The notes: generated by a model not told the origin, from the letters alone. A DNA stretch of 64,000 bases from Rhodobacteraceae bacterium M382 (GCA_025141015.1 CP081098.1:1122501-1186500); one strand, 5' to 3'. Positions 36,418 to 45,509 are shown, counted from the first letter of the stretch. Numbers and translations are program-made.

Positions 36418-37416
36418 TCAGAATTTGATCGCCGGGCAGGTGTCGTTGTCGTAATAGCTGACAACATTCAGCTCGCCGTCGATGATCTTTTGACGGGCCG
36501 CGTCCACGGCTGCCTTCATCTCGGCCGAGACCAGAGGGGCGTTGTTGTCATCCAGCGCATAGCCCACACCTTCTTCGGCCAGACCCATGTTGAACACACC
36601 GGTTTCCAGATCCGCGCCCGCCTTCATCGCGTCATAGACGGCCACGTCGACGCGCTTCAGCATCGAGGTCAGGACCTTGCCCGGATGCAGATGGTTCTGG
36701 TTGCTGTCCACACCGATCGACAGGATGCCCTCATCCGCTGCGGTTTGCAGAACACCCACACCGGTGCCACCGGCGGCTGCATAAATCACGTCTGCGCCCT
36801 GGCTGATCTGTGCCTTGGTCAGCTCCGATCCCTTGACCGGGTCATTCCAGGCCGCCGGGGTGGTGCCGGTCATATTGGCGATGACGGTGGCGTCGGGGTT
36901 CACGGCCATTACGCCCTGGGCATAGCCACAGCCAAAGTGACGGATCAGCGGAATGTCCATGCCACCGACAAAGCCGACAGTGTTCGATTTCGACGCCATC
37001 GCCGCCATCATGCCAACCAGATACGATCCTTCGTGTTCGGCAAAGCCGATCTGGCGAATGTTGGGCGCATCCAGCCAGGTGACGTCAACGGCGACGAATT
37101 TGGTATCAGGATAATCTGCCGCAACCGCGCTGAGCGGATCAGCCATGGCAAAGCCCATGGTGATCACCGGGTTGGCGCCGACTTCGGCAAACCGGCGCAG
37201 GGCCTGTTCGCGCTGGGCTTCGGATTGCAGTTCGATTTCGCGGAAGGTGCCGCCGGTTTCTTCGGCCCAACGCTGCGCGCCGCCAAAGGCCGCTTCGTTG
37301 AAAGATTTGTCGAACTTGCCGCCAAGGTCAAAGATCAGCGCAGGTTCCGCCAGCGCGGCACCAGCAGTCAAGGCCAGCGTTGCAGCAGCTCCCATCAGGG
37401 ATTTCATCAGGGTCAT
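36418..37416 (-). CDS. BMP-family periplasmic substrate-binding protein
   Basis: A 332-residue exported protein: signal peptide MTLMKSLMGAAATLALTAG, cleaved near ALAEP, and the PnrA/BMP signature DLGGKFDKSFNEAAFGGAQ, then GYAQGVMAVNPDA and IYAAAGGTGVGVLQ. BMP proteins deliver purine nucleosides to RbsA-like importers. It lies 131 bp upstream of the ATPase gene in the same direction, making the first gene of the four-gene transporter. Unlike many members, no lipobox is seen. Confidence 0.93.
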   Translation of the reverse strand: MTLMKSLMGAAATLALTAGAALAEPALIFDLGGKFDKSFNEAAFGGAQRWAEETGGTFREIELQSEAQREQALRRFAEVGANPVITMGFAMADPLSAVAADYPDTKFVAVDVTWLDAPNIRQIGFAEHEGSYLVGMMAAMASKSNTVGFVGGMDIPLIRHFGCGYAQGVMAVNPDATVIANMTGTTPAAWNDPVKGSELTKAQISQGADVIYAAAGGTGVGVLQTAADEGILSIGVDSNQNHLHPGKVLTSMLKRVDVAVYDAMKAGADLETGVFNMGLAEEGVGYALDDNNAPLVSAEMKAAVDAARQKIIDGELNVVSYYDNDTCPAIKF

Positions 37417-37570
37417 AAAGGGTACTCCCGGGTTTGTTCTTGTTTGGAGCGGATGCGTTTTCCGCCCATGTCAGGCCAATGCCTGATCGAGTGCGACAAT
37501 TTAGGACGCAGCAACAAGACAGGGTCAACCGCTTTTTTGACCTTTTGGTCCGGGATTTAAGGTGGTTTTC

Positions 37571-37984
37571 CTAAGGTAAGGGTCGGCTCAGGACCAAAGC
37601 GTCCACAGCGGGGCCGGATTCACGCGGGTAATACCCGCGCCGGCATCCGACCTGTGCAAAGCCGAACGCGTCATACAATTGCACAGCAGCCAAATTGTCG
37701 GCACCGACTTCAAGAAACGCCGTGTTCCCCCCCAGATCAATCGCGCGACTCAGCCAACGCGACATCCTTTCACGGGCCAGCCCCTGACGTTGAACCTTTG
37801 GGTGAGTGGCAAGGGTCAGCAACTCAGCCTCTCCGACGATCACACGCCCAAGAGCAAAGCATTGGGCGTCGCCAACCAGAAAGGTGAACCGGTCGCTCAG
37901 GAGATCCCGGAATTCATCGCTGCTCCACGGGCGCGCGTTGGCAAAGGCCGCAGCGTGGGTGTGGGCCAGCGTGTCCGGAGTCAT
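37571..37984 (-). CDS. rimI: Ribosomal protein/GNAT N-acetyltransferase RimI-like
   Basis: A 137-residue GNAT protein: the acetyl-CoA loop reads VQRQGLARERMSRWL, then AIDLGGNTAFLEVGADNLAA, with the C-terminal LYDAFGFAQVGCRRGYY characteristic of RimI. It likely acetylates N-termini of proteins such as S18. It overlaps tsaB by 4 bp, the standard tsaB-rimI pairing. Confidence 0.88.
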   Translation of the reverse strand: MTPDTLAHTHAAAFANARPWSSDEFRDLLSDRFTFLVGDAQCFALGRVIVGEAELLTLATHPKVQRQGLARERMSRWLSRAIDLGGNTAFLEVGADNLAAVQLYDAFGFAQVGCRRGYYPRESGPAVDALVLSRPLP

Positions 37985-38580
37985 GCGTCCAACAGGGCCG
38001 GGGGCACATCGCGCGACGGCGCGGCATCTGCCGGGCGCAGGTACAACGGCGCAGGCGGTTCGGTTGTGGTCTGGTACTGGGCGGCAGCATGGCGCGCGAT
38101 CGCCTCGGGCAGGCCGAGGGGACTGGGGTCGGCATTCAGGGTCAATCCCAGGCGATCCGCCGTTGCCCGCGCGTCGTCTTCGGTGGTCAGGCGGGCCGGG
38201 CCGTCGGGCGGGTCGATGTACATCTGGCCACGCGGCGCAGCAATCGCCGGGAGCGCTCCGGGCGCGCGGCGGGCGTCAAAACCATCAACCCCGACAGCTG
38301 GGATATCCAGCCCCAACACCAAACCGCGCGCAGCAGAGACAGCAATGCGAATTCCGGTGAAATTGCCGGGGCCAATGCCGACGCCGATCGCGGTCAGGTC
38401 ACGCCAGGTTGCGCCACCTTCGACCAGAACGTCTTCCAGCAGCGGCATCAACCGTTCGGCCTGACCGCGCGCCATCTCTTCGGTGCGTGAAACCAGCACC
38501 CGATCACCGGACAACAAAGCGGCCGCGCAATGCGCGGCCGATGTGTCAAAGCCGAGGATCAGTGGTTCAGACGTCATCAT
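37981..38580 (-). CDS. tsaB: tRNA threonylcarbamoyladenosine synthesis protein TsaB
   Basis: A 199-residue ASKHA-fold protein: ILGFDTSAAHCAAALL at the N-terminus, ARGQAERLMPLLEDVL, and GIGPGNFTGIRIAVSAARGL, the TsaB signature. It partners TsaD and TsaE in making t6A on tRNAs reading ANN codons. The product is somewhat short in its C-terminal region, as in many alphaproteobacteria. The start at 38580 has an ATG pair and no good ribosome-binding site. Confidence 0.92.
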   Translation of the reverse strand: MMTSEPLILGFDTSAAHCAAALLSGDRVLVSRTEEMARGQAERLMPLLEDVLVEGGATWRDLTAIGVGIGPGNFTGIRIAVSAARGLVLGLDIPAVGVDGFDARRAPGALPAIAAPRGQMYIDPPDGPARLTTEDDARATADRLGLTLNADPSPLGLPEAIARHAAAQYQTTTEPPAPLYLRPADAAPSRDVPPALLDA

Positions 38581-38596
38581 GGGCGTGTGCCGTTGC

Positions 38597-39160
38597 TCAG
38601 ACGGCAACAGGGCGGACCTCGGTCACTTCGGGAATATAGTGGCGCAGCAGGTTTTCGATGCCCATTTTCAGCGTCAGGGTCGATGACGGGCACCCGGCGC
38701 AGGCACCCTGCATGTGCAGATAAACAACGCCACGATCAAAACCGTGGAAGGTGATATCGCCGCCGTCCTGCGCCACAGCTGGACGCACGCGGCTGTCCAG
38801 CAGATCCTTGATCTGATCAACGATTTCCGAATTCTCGCCGGTGTGTTCGGCATGACCTGACGCGGCGGGGCCGTCGCCTTCGATGACCGGCTGTCCAGAT
38901 TGGTAATGTTCCATCACCGCGCCCAGAACCGCCGGTTTGATGTGGTCCCAATCCACGTCTTCGGATTTGGTCACTGTCACAAAATCATTTCCCAGAAACA
39001 CACCTGTGACGCCATTGACGGCAAAGACGCGGCGCGCCAGCGGTGATTTGTCAGCGGTGTCGGAGCTGGGGAAATCGGCAGTACCTGCCTCCAGAACGGT
39101 CTGCCCGGGCAGGAATTTCAGCGTCGCCGGGTTGGGCGTGGATTCGGTCTGAATGAACAT
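38597..39160 (-). CDS. NifU-type iron-sulfur cluster scaffold/carrier
   Basis: A 187-residue protein: an N-terminal Nfu domain starting MFIQTESTPNPATLKFLPGQ, and a C-terminal NifU-type domain ending with the cluster-ligand motif GACAGCPSSTLTLKMGIENL. It carries [4Fe-4S] clusters to target enzymes, such as the succinate dehydrogenase encoded in this window. ATG 39160 is the family start; the frame opens upstream at 39421 inside the neighbouring gene. It lies 16 bp upstream of tsaB. Confidence 0.95.
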   Translation of the reverse strand: MFIQTESTPNPATLKFLPGQTVLEAGTADFPSSDTADKSPLARRVFAVNGVTGVFLGNDFVTVTKSEDVDWDHIKPAVLGAVMEHYQSGQPVIEGDGPAASGHAEHTGENSEIVDQIKDLLDSRVRPAVAQDGGDITFHGFDRGVVYLHMQGACAGCPSSTLTLKMGIENLLRHYIPEVTEVRPVAV

Positions 39161-39230
39161 GGCAGTTCTCCGTTTTCGGTTGCCCCTGATATGCGGTCCA
39201 CAGCAGGGTAAGTCAAGGTTTGGAATGATT

Positions 39231-39836
39231 CTAAACCGTGACAGCGGCGGCCAAAGCCTGTTCCAGACGGTCGTCACCCCAAAACAGATCCCCATTGGCG
39301 ACAAAGCTGGGCGCGCCAAAAATGTCCAGCGCCGACGCCCGGTCCACCTGTTGGCGCAGCCGGGCTTTGATCTCGTCAGAGCGTGCAAGGTCCAGCAAGG
39401 CCACGGGCAACCCCACCGCAATCAGGCACTGAGACAGGGTTTCCGGGGACGAAATGTCCTGTCGGTTCCCGAATTGGGCACCAAAGATGGCTCTGACCAA
39501 TGCCCCGACCTGATCCGGCGACTGGGCACCCGCCTGTGCTGCCAGCACCAGACGCGCTGCGCCCACGCCATTCTGCGGGAAGGGATCAGGTTTGTGAAAC
39601 GCCAGGCCGCGCCGGGCACAGATCCGTTCCATATCGCGCCACATATAGCGTCCCTTGGCCGGATACAGGTTGAACGGAGAAGTCTTCCATCCCTGGGCGT
39701 GAAAGATCGGCCCCAGTAGAAAGGGATGCCAGTCGATGGCCACGCCTGCGCGGGCAGCCATCTGTTCGATGCGCATGGTGCTGAGATAGGAATAGGTCGA
39801 GGCGAATTCGAACCAGAATGCGACACGCCCGCCCAT
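39231..39836 (-). CDS. DsbA-family 2-hydroxychromene-2-carboxylate isomerase-like protein
   Basis: A 201-residue kappa-class GST/DsbA-fold protein: VAFWFEFASTYSYLSTMRIE (the SxxSY-type active-site loop in place of CxxC), DWHPFLLGPIFHAQGW, and the C-terminal DIFGAPSFVANGDLFWGDDR. Members isomerise hydroxychromene carboxylate in aromatic degradation or act as glutathione transferases; no aromatic pathway is nearby, so the substrate is open. It starts 8 bp past the stop codon of uspA. Confidence 0.87.
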   Translation of the reverse strand: MGGRVAFWFEFASTYSYLSTMRIEQMAARAGVAIDWHPFLLGPIFHAQGWKTSPFNLYPAKGRYMWRDMERICARRGLAFHKPDPFPQNGVGAARLVLAAQAGAQSPDQVGALVRAIFGAQFGNRQDISSPETLSQCLIAVGLPVALLDLARSDEIKARLRQQVDRASALDIFGAPSFVANGDLFWGDDRLEQALAAAVTV

Positions 39837-39844
39837 GAGAGCCC

Positions 39845-40300
39845 TCAGGTGATCTCTTCGAGCTTTTCCTTGCTCAAATCGCCGGGGACGATGGTGATCG
39901 GAATCGGCAGGGATCCGGACGATTTGGTCAATTGGCTGACCAGCGGGCCGGGGCCCTTGCGGTCGGTTCCGGCTCCCAGAACCAGAACGCCGATTTCCGG
40001 GTCGGACCCGATATAGTCCAAGATCTCCGGCACGGCTTCGCCTTCGCGGATCACCAGTTCGGGATCCACGTTCTGACGGTCCCGCATCCACTTCGCAAAG
40101 ACTTCGAAATGGGCATGAATCCGTTCCCGCGCCTCTTCACGCATCATCGTGCCAACGCCGATCCAATGGTTGAACTCATCTGGTGGGATGACCGACAGAA
40201 TCGTCACCCCGGCCCCGGTATGCGCGGCGCGCATCGCGGCAAACCGCATGGCATTCAGGCATTCTCGGCTGTCATCCAGTACCACAAGGAATTTACGCAT
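39845..40300 (-). CDS. Universal stress protein (UspA family)
   Basis: A 151-residue Usp-fold protein: MRKFLVVLDDSRECLNAMRF at the N-terminus and LVLGAGTDRKGPGPLVSQL near the C-terminus, with a modified G-2x-G-9x-G(S/T) nucleotide loop. It may bind ATP and take part in stress survival. It is the first gene of the block uspA-isomerase-nfu-tsaB-rimI. Confidence 0.9.
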   Translation of the reverse strand: MRKFLVVLDDSRECLNAMRFAAMRAAHTGAGVTILSVIPPDEFNHWIGVGTMMREEARERIHAHFEVFAKWMRDRQNVDPELVIREGEAVPEILDYIGSDPEIGVLVLGAGTDRKGPGPLVSQLTKSSGSLPIPITIVPGDLSKEKLEEIT

Positions 40301-40380
40301 CTCAGTCTCTCTTTGGTCCGTCTGAGATCATGACGCAATGCGCCCGACCACGCAACAACAGCCTGTAGGTCCAGATGATT

Positions 40381-41244
40381 TCAGCGATTGGACGCGGCCC
40401 AGTCCCAATACATCTCGCGCACGCGCCGGGTGATCGGACCAACCTGGTATTGCGTGTCGTCAAAGGCGGTGACGGGGGTGACCTTGGACATGTTGCCAGA
40501 CAAAAAGATCTCGTCGGCGTCCTGGAAATCTTGGAATGTCAGCACGGATTCGTGCACCATTGTCCCATCTGCCGCCAGATTCGAGATATGGCGCGCCCGC
40601 GTAATTCCGCTCAGGAACGTGCCATTGGCGATGGGGGTGAACACTTCGCCATCCTTGACCATAAAGACATTGGCGGTTGCGGTTTCGGCCACATTACCCA
40701 TGGCGTCCGCAACCAGGGCATTTGCAAAGCCTTTGGACCGGGCTTCGACCAGCATCCGGGCATTGTTGGGATAGAGGCATCCGGCCTTGGCGTTGACCAC
40801 GGCGCTTTCCAGAACGGGACGGCGGAACCGGGTGCGGGTCAGCGTGGTGCTGGCGGTCGAAGGGGCCATCGGGATCTCTTCCAGACAGATGGCAAACCCG
40901 GTCTCGTCCGGTTGCGGGACGATGGCGGTCGGATCGCCATGAATGCCCCAGTACATGGGGCGGATATAGACGGCAGCACCGGGGTCATACAGCTTTAGCC
41001 CCTCACGCACGATGTCGACCATCTCGTCTGCCGTGCAGGTCGGGGTCAGCATCAGCGAGGCCGCCGAGCGGTTGGTCCGGGCGCAATGGGCATCCAGATC
41101 CGGGGTCAGCCCGTCGAACATTCTGGCACCGTCAAAAACGGTGGATCCCAGCCAGGCACCATGATCGGCGGCATGGATGATCGGGGCATTGCCGTCGTGC
41201 CAGGTGCCGTTGAAATAGGTGCGGATATTCTTGCCGGTTGCCAT
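40381..41244 (-). CDS. ilvE: Branched-chain amino acid aminotransferase (class IV PLP)
   Basis: A 287-residue fold-type IV enzyme. The N-terminus reads MATGKNIRTYFNGTWHDGNA; the PLP lysine is in VVNAKAGCLYPNNARML; GNVAETATANVFMVKDGEVF and the phosphate-cup ISGITR-like SGITRARHI follow. It transfers amino groups between branched-chain amino acids and 2-oxoglutarate. The CLYPNN sequence after the lysine departs from the usual GGNYQ pattern, so D-amino-acid or other specificity is possible. GGGAGG lies before the ATG at 41244. Confidence 0.88.
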   Translation of the reverse strand: MATGKNIRTYFNGTWHDGNAPIIHAADHGAWLGSTVFDGARMFDGLTPDLDAHCARTNRSAASLMLTPTCTADEMVDIVREGLKLYDPGAAVYIRPMYWGIHGDPTAIVPQPDETGFAICLEEIPMAPSTASTTLTRTRFRRPVLESAVVNAKAGCLYPNNARMLVEARSKGFANALVADAMGNVAETATANVFMVKDGEVFTPIANGTFLSGITRARHISNLAADGTMVHESVLTFQDFQDADEIFLSGNMSKVTPVTAFDDTQYQVGPITRRVREMYWDWAASNR

Positions 41245-41283
41245 CTCGGACCCTCCCAGGAACATAGTGATGGCAAAAGCCTA

Positions 41284-41311
41284 GGTCTGGACTGGGTCAG
41301 AAGTCCAGACC
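41284..41311 (-). terminator. Probable terminator after the znuCB genes
   Basis: Inverted repeat GGTCTGGAC / GTCCAGACC with a 10-nt loop lies between the znuB stop codon and ilvE. On the minus strand it is followed by TAGGCTTTTGCC, a weak T-run. Confidence 0.55.
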
Positions 41312-41351
41312 CTTTTACATCAAAGCGGAGGTGCCCCGCGCCGACCTGACG

Positions 41352-42152
41352 TCAGGTCTTGCGCTGTTTCAACGTGGCGAGGTTGGACAGGGCGAACAGC
41401 ACGGCACCAACGCAAACGATGGTTGGGCCGGTCGGGGTGTCCTGAAGATAGGAGACATAGATGCCGCTGAGCGCGGAGAGCGCGGCCAACCCGGTTGCAA
41501 TGAGCGCCATACGTTCGGGGGTTTGCGCCAAGGCCCGCGCGCTGGCGGCGGGAATGATCAACATTGCTCCGATCAGCAAGGCCCCCACGACTTTGATCGC
41601 GACAGCCACCACCAACGCCAAAGCCAGCGTCAGCACCAGCTGTTCGCGGCGCGGATCGATGCCGGCGGCATGGGCCAGATCCGGATTCAACGTCGCGGTC
41701 AGCAACGGCGACCAGCGCCAGGCGAGCAACCCGGTCACCACCAGCGCGGCACTCCAGATCACTGCCAGATCGGTTTTGCCCACCGCCAGTATGTCGCCAA
41801 ACAGATAGCCATCCAGATCGACCCGTACCCCCTGCAGGTACGATACGGCCACCAGACCAAAGGCCAACGCCGAATGCGCCAGCACGCCCAGCAGCGTATC
41901 CATCGCATAGCCGCGCCCGCTCAGATGGGTGACGACCACTGCCATGGCCAGCGCGACCGCCAGAACACCGACAAAGATTGATGTCGAAAAGGCCAGCGAC
42001 AACGCAACGCCCAGAATGGCGGCATGCGCGGTCGCGTCGCCAAAATAGGCCATCCGCCGCCAGACGACGAAACACCCCAAAGGTGCGGCCGCCAAAGCCA
42101 CGCCGATTCCGGCCAGGGCCGCGCGGACCATAAAATTGTCGAGCAAGGTCAT
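41352..42152 (-). CDS. znuB: Zinc ABC transporter permease
   Basis: A 266-residue ABC-3-type permease with about eight transmembrane segments: RMAYFGDATAHAAILGVALS is the family's early motif, and AIKVVGALLIGAMLIIPAA the late one. It moves zinc across the inner membrane with ZnuC. It overlaps znuC by 4 bp. Confidence 0.94.
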   Translation of the reverse strand: MTLLDNFMVRAALAGIGVALAAAPLGCFVVWRRMAYFGDATAHAAILGVALSLAFSTSIFVGVLAVALAMAVVVTHLSGRGYAMDTLLGVLAHSALAFGLVAVSYLQGVRVDLDGYLFGDILAVGKTDLAVIWSAALVVTGLLAWRWSPLLTATLNPDLAHAAGIDPRREQLVLTLALALVVAVAIKVVGALLIGAMLIIPAASARALAQTPERMALIATGLAALSALSGIYVSYLQDTPTGPTIVCVGAVLFALSNLATLKQRKT

Positions 42153-42916
42153 TGGGCTGCCGTTTCTGTCGTCTTGTGATCCAGACCGTGGTCATGGCCA
42201 CAGCTATGATCGTGCCGGTGATTGTGTTCATGCCGATAAAGCGCCAGCGCCCCATCGGTGCCGGTGCCAAACAGGGCCCGGTATTCCGGGGCGCTGGCCA
42301 CATGTTCGGGCTCGCCTTCGCAACAGACATGCCCGTTCAGACAGATCACCCGATCAGAGGCGGCCATGACGACATGCAATTCGTGGCTGACCATCAAAAC
42401 ACCACACCCCAGGTCGCGGCGGACCTCTTCGATCTGCCGATAAAAGGCTGCGGACCCGGGCTGATCCAATCCCTGGGTGGCTTCGTCCAGAATCAACAGT
42501 TCCGGTTTGCACAGCAATGCACGGGCCAGCAAAACCCGTTGGAACTGGCCCCCGGACAGGCCGGACATTTGCCGGGATTCCAGATGCCCGGCCCCCGCCT
42601 GTTCCAGCGCAGCCCCGGCTTCGGCGGTGCTTACCCGTCGGGGCAGGCTCAGAAACCGGCGGACTGTCAGCGGTAGGGTTGGATCAATGTGCAGTTTTTG
42701 CGGCACATATCCGATGCGCAGCCCGGGTTTGCGGCGGACCGATCCTGTGTTTGGCCGCACTGCGCCGATAATGGATTTCAGCAAGGTGGATTTGCCAGAC
42801 CCATTGGGGCCAACGATGGTGACAATTTCCCCGGCCCGCAGCGTCAGATCCACATTTTGCAAGGCCGTCAGCCCACCATGGCGCACCGACATGCCCGAGA
42901 TTTCGACGAGGCTCAT
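42149..42916 (-). CDS. znuC: Zinc ABC transporter ATP-binding protein with a His-rich tail
   Basis: A 255-residue ATPase: Walker A GPNGSGKST near residue 36, signature LSGGQFQRV, Walker B LLILDEATQGLD, and the switch histidine in VSHEL. The last 30 residues are histidine-rich (YRHEHNHRHDHSCGHDHG...), probably a zinc-binding tail. Its start overlaps the zur stop codon by 4 bp and its end overlaps znuB by 4 bp. Confidence 0.95.
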   Translation of the reverse strand: MSLVEISGMSVRHGGLTALQNVDLTLRAGEIVTIVGPNGSGKSTLLKSIIGAVRPNTGSVRRKPGLRIGYVPQKLHIDPTLPLTVRRFLSLPRRVSTAEAGAALEQAGAGHLESRQMSGLSGGQFQRVLLARALLCKPELLILDEATQGLDQPGSAAFYRQIEEVRRDLGCGVLMVSHELHVVMAASDRVICLNGHVCCEGEPEHVASAPEYRALFGTGTDGALALYRHEHNHRHDHSCGHDHGLDHKTTETAAQ

Positions 42917-43401
42917 TGTGTTTCTTTCTCGTGCGTGCGGCAGTTGGGGCAGATGCCTTCGGCTTCGACCACGATGCGTTCGATCGTGAACCCGGCCTCT
43001 TGTGCGGTCTGGGCCAACCGTCCCTTGTCCGGATTGGCCAGTGCTTCGGCCACCGAGCCACAGGCCCGACAGATCAGGAAGGCCGGGCTGTGATCCTCAC
43101 CCGGATAGGTGCAGGCGGTAAAGGCGTTGAGCTTTTCGATCTTGTGGGCAAAGCCGTTCTTGACCAAGAAATCCAGCGCCCGATAGGCCACTGGCGGTTG
43201 CGAACCCAGCCCTTCTTGACGCAGCTGATCCAGGATTTCATAGGCTCCCATGGCGTTGTGCTGTTGCAGCAGGATTTCCAGAACCCGCCGGCGCACCGGA
43301 GTCAATTGCAGACCTTGTTGGCGACAATGATCGTCGACGGCTGCAACACCCGAAGAAATGCAGGCCGCGTGGTCGTGTTGTTCGAACCCGATGGGATCCA
43401 T
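42913..43401 (-). CDS. zur: Zinc uptake regulator (Fur family)
   Basis: A 162-residue Fur-type repressor: LQLTPVRRRVLEILLQQHNA forms the start of the winged helix, the recognition part reads SQPPVAYRALDFLVKNGFAH, and the metal-site cysteines are in ICRACGSVAE and ICPNCRTHEK. With zinc bound it should repress znuA and its own operon. ATG at 43401 has GGAG 10 nt upstream; the frame opens earlier at 43479 without support. Confidence 0.93.
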   Translation of the reverse strand: MDPIGFEQHDHAACISSGVAAVDDHCRQQGLQLTPVRRRVLEILLQQHNAMGAYEILDQLRQEGLGSQPPVAYRALDFLVKNGFAHKIEKLNAFTACTYPGEDHSPAFLICRACGSVAEALANPDKGRLAQTAQEAGFTIERIVVEAEGICPNCRTHEKETQ

Positions 43402-43446
43402 GAGCGAAGTCTCCGCATTGATGGAGTCAGAATATTTGGTCTTGAT

Positions 43447-43496
43447 ATGTGATACTGTCACATCTATCAAGCGCGGCAATGTTATAAGATTACACT
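43447..43496. promoter_or_regulatory. Zur-operator candidates in the zur/znuA divergent promoter
   Basis: ATGTGA-TACTG-TCACAT (43447-43463) is a perfect 6-5-6 inverted repeat within a longer imperfect dyad beginning TGATA and ending TATCA. AATGTTATAAGATTACACT at 43478-43496 resembles half of the alphaproteobacterial Zur box as I recall it. Position between zur and znuA supports autoregulation; the exact operator is inferred. Confidence 0.5.
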
Positions 43497-43506
43497 GGAG
43501 AGATCC

Positions 43507-44568
43507 ATGCGCTTGCCTACCTCTTTGATTGCCTGTGTCGCAGCGACCTGCAGTATTGTTTCAACCGCTGATGCGGAGGTGCCGCAGGTCGTGACCGATA
43601 TTGCGCCGATCCAATCGCTGGTGGCCCGGGTGATGGTGGGAGTCGGGGAGCCCGAGGCATTGTTGCGCCCGGGCGAGTCGCCGCATGATTATGCGTTGCG
43701 CCCGTCTCGGGCCCGATTGCTGGCGGACGCGGACATGGTGGTCTGGACGGGCGAGGCGCTGACCCCCTGGTTGGAGCAACCGCTCGATACGCTCGCAGGT
43801 GATGCGACGCGGATCGAACTGATGGCGGTGGAGGGCACTGTGCTGTGGCCCGTACGGGATGTGGCTGTGTTTGACGACCATCACGACGATGATGGCCACG
43901 ATGACGATGGCCACGATGAAGAGGGCCACGTTGACGAGGGCCACGACGGCGATGGCCACGATGAGGGTCATGCCGATGATCACGCCGATGATCACGACGG
44001 TGATGAACAGCACGGTGACGATCACGACAGCGATCATGAAGTCGACCACGCGGCGCATATGGGAATGGACGCCCATGTGTGGCTCGACCCGGTGAATGGT
44101 CAGCTGTGGTTGGGCGTCATCGCGGCCGAGCTATCCCGTCTCGATCCTGATAACTCCGAGACCTATGCCGCGAACGCCCAAGCTGGTCAGGCGGAGCTTC
44201 AGACGGCCATGCGGCAGATCGCCGAACAGCTGGCCCCGGTCAAGGATCGCCGCTTTATGGTGTTCCACGATGCGTATCAATATTTCGACCGTCGCTTTGA
44301 TCTGAGTATTGCCGCCGCAGTGATGTCTGGCGATGCGGCAATGCCCGGTGCGGCCCGGGTCGCCGAAGTCCGAAACGCAGTGCTCGAACAGGGCATCACC
44401 TGTGCCTTTGCCGAACCACAGTTCAACCCCGGCCTGTTTTCTGCCGTCTTCAACGACGGACCGGCCAATATTGCAATCCTGGATCCGGTCGGGGCCGAGC
44501 TGGCCACAGGTGCAGGGCTGTATGAGGCGGTGTTGCGCGATCTGGCAGACAACATTGCAAAGTGTTGA
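43507..44568 (+). CDS. znuA: Periplasmic zinc-binding protein with a long His/Asp loop
   Basis: A 353-residue cluster A-I binding protein: signal peptide ending at STADA, VTDIAPIQSLVARVM, the first metal histidine in GESPHDYALRPS, then an acidic-histidine loop of about 65 residues (residues 119-183) made of repeated GHDD/GHDE units, then MDAHVWLDPVNGQLW and FHDAYQYFDRRF. The loop is longer than usual and should act as a zinc-catching arm. It is divergent from zur. Confidence 0.94.
   Translation: MRLPTSLIACVAATCSIVSTADAEVPQVVTDIAPIQSLVARVMVGVGEPEALLRPGESPHDYALRPSRARLLADADMVVWTGEALTPWLEQPLDTLAGDATRIELMAVEGTVLWPVRDVAVFDDHHDDDGHDDDGHDEEGHVDEGHDGDGHDEGHADDHADDHDGDEQHGDDHDSDHEVDHAAHMGMDAHVWLDPVNGQLWLGVIAAELSRLDPDNSETYAANAQAGQAELQTAMRQIAEQLAPVKDRRFMVFHDAYQYFDRRFDLSIAAAVMSGDAAMPGAARVAEVRNAVLEQGITCAFAEPQFNPGLFSAVFNDGPANIAILDPVGAELATGAGLYEAVLRDLADNIAKC
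43884..43979 (+). repeat. Imperfect 15-bp coding repeat in znuA (GHDD(D/E) units)
   Basis: GATGGCCACGATGAC-type 15-bp units recur about six times, encoding (D/E)GH(D/V)(D/E) pentapeptides. The array codes for the metal-catching loop of ZnuA and is probably prone to length change. Confidence 0.75.
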
Positions 44569-44630
44569 GCCTGCAACGCATCCGTTGAGGGCGTGAGCCA
44601 CAGGGCAGCGCGGTTGGACCGGAAGACGGG

Positions 44631-45509
44631 TCAGCCGCGCGTGATCCACTCCTGAAAGGCCAGGGCGGCGGGCGTGTCTGCCGCGCGTGGCGTGATACAG
44701 CAGAAGTAGCCGCGATCGGTGTGCCACGTGCGTGTGCAGGCCGGTACCAGCGACCCGCTGGCCAGAAGTTCGTCAATCAGGCGTCCCCACCCCAATCCGA
44801 TCCCGTTGCCCATCTGGATGGCGCGTAGATAGACCATATAGCTGAGGATCCGCTCAAAGGACCGCGGTTCGGGCGGCATCAGGTTGGTTTCGGCAAAATA
44901 CAGCCCCCAGTCGCCGCCATGATCCGGGCTGGACATATGCAGGAGATGCTGGTTGGCCAGATCGGCCAACGGCAAAGGGGTATCATTCCTCAGATAACCG
45001 GGTGCGCAGACCGGTATGAGTTCTTCGTTAAAGATCATCTTGGCCGACATGCCGGCCGGGCCCCGCGCCCCGAATACCACCGTGATGTCACATAGGGCAG
45101 GGTCGTAGTCAGGGTTTTGGTCGCGGGTCACGACTTCGAGCCTGACATCGGGAAACCGCGCCTGAAATTCCGCCATGCGCGGCAGAAGGTACAGCGATGT
45201 GAACCCGATTGCGGCATTCACCACGATCACATCGTCCCTCTGGGCCTGCTGGACAGAGCGCGCGCCGTTGCGAATGGCCTCCAACCCCGACGAAACAGCC
45301 GCAAACAGGGTTTCACCCTCCGGTGTCAGGGTCAGATTGGGTTTGCTGCGCAGAAACAGTTTGACACCCAGGGCGGCTTCCAACGCGCCGATCTGACGTG
45401 AGATCGCAGGTTGTTGCACGTTCAGTTCGATGGCCGACCGCGAAAAGCTGAGATGGCGCGCGGCCGCTTCAAAGGCCTGAAACTGACTGAGAGGAGGGAG
45501 AGTTTTCAT
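44631..45509 (-). CDS. LysR-type regulator of the adjacent catabolic cluster
   Basis: A 292-residue LysR protein of the GcvA-like type: PPLSQFQAFEAAARHLSFSR and a helix-turn-helix with LNVQQPAISRQIGALE, then a co-inducer domain containing LPRMAEFQARFPDVRLEVV and GIGLGWGRLIDELL. It is divergent from the nine-gene plus-strand cluster, and the gap holds dyads that look like its operator, so it probably controls that cluster. Confidence 0.9.
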   Translation of the reverse strand: MKTLPPLSQFQAFEAAARHLSFSRSAIELNVQQPAISRQIGALEAALGVKLFLRSKPNLTLTPEGETLFAAVSSGLEAIRNGARSVQQAQRDDVIVVNAAIGFTSLYLLPRMAEFQARFPDVRLEVVTRDQNPDYDPALCDITVVFGARGPAGMSAKMIFNEELIPVCAPGYLRNDTPLPLADLANQHLLHMSSPDHGGDWGLYFAETNLMPPEPRSFERILSYMVYLRAIQMGNGIGLGWGRLIDELLASGSLVPACTRTWHTDRGYFCCITPRAADTPAALAFQEWITRG

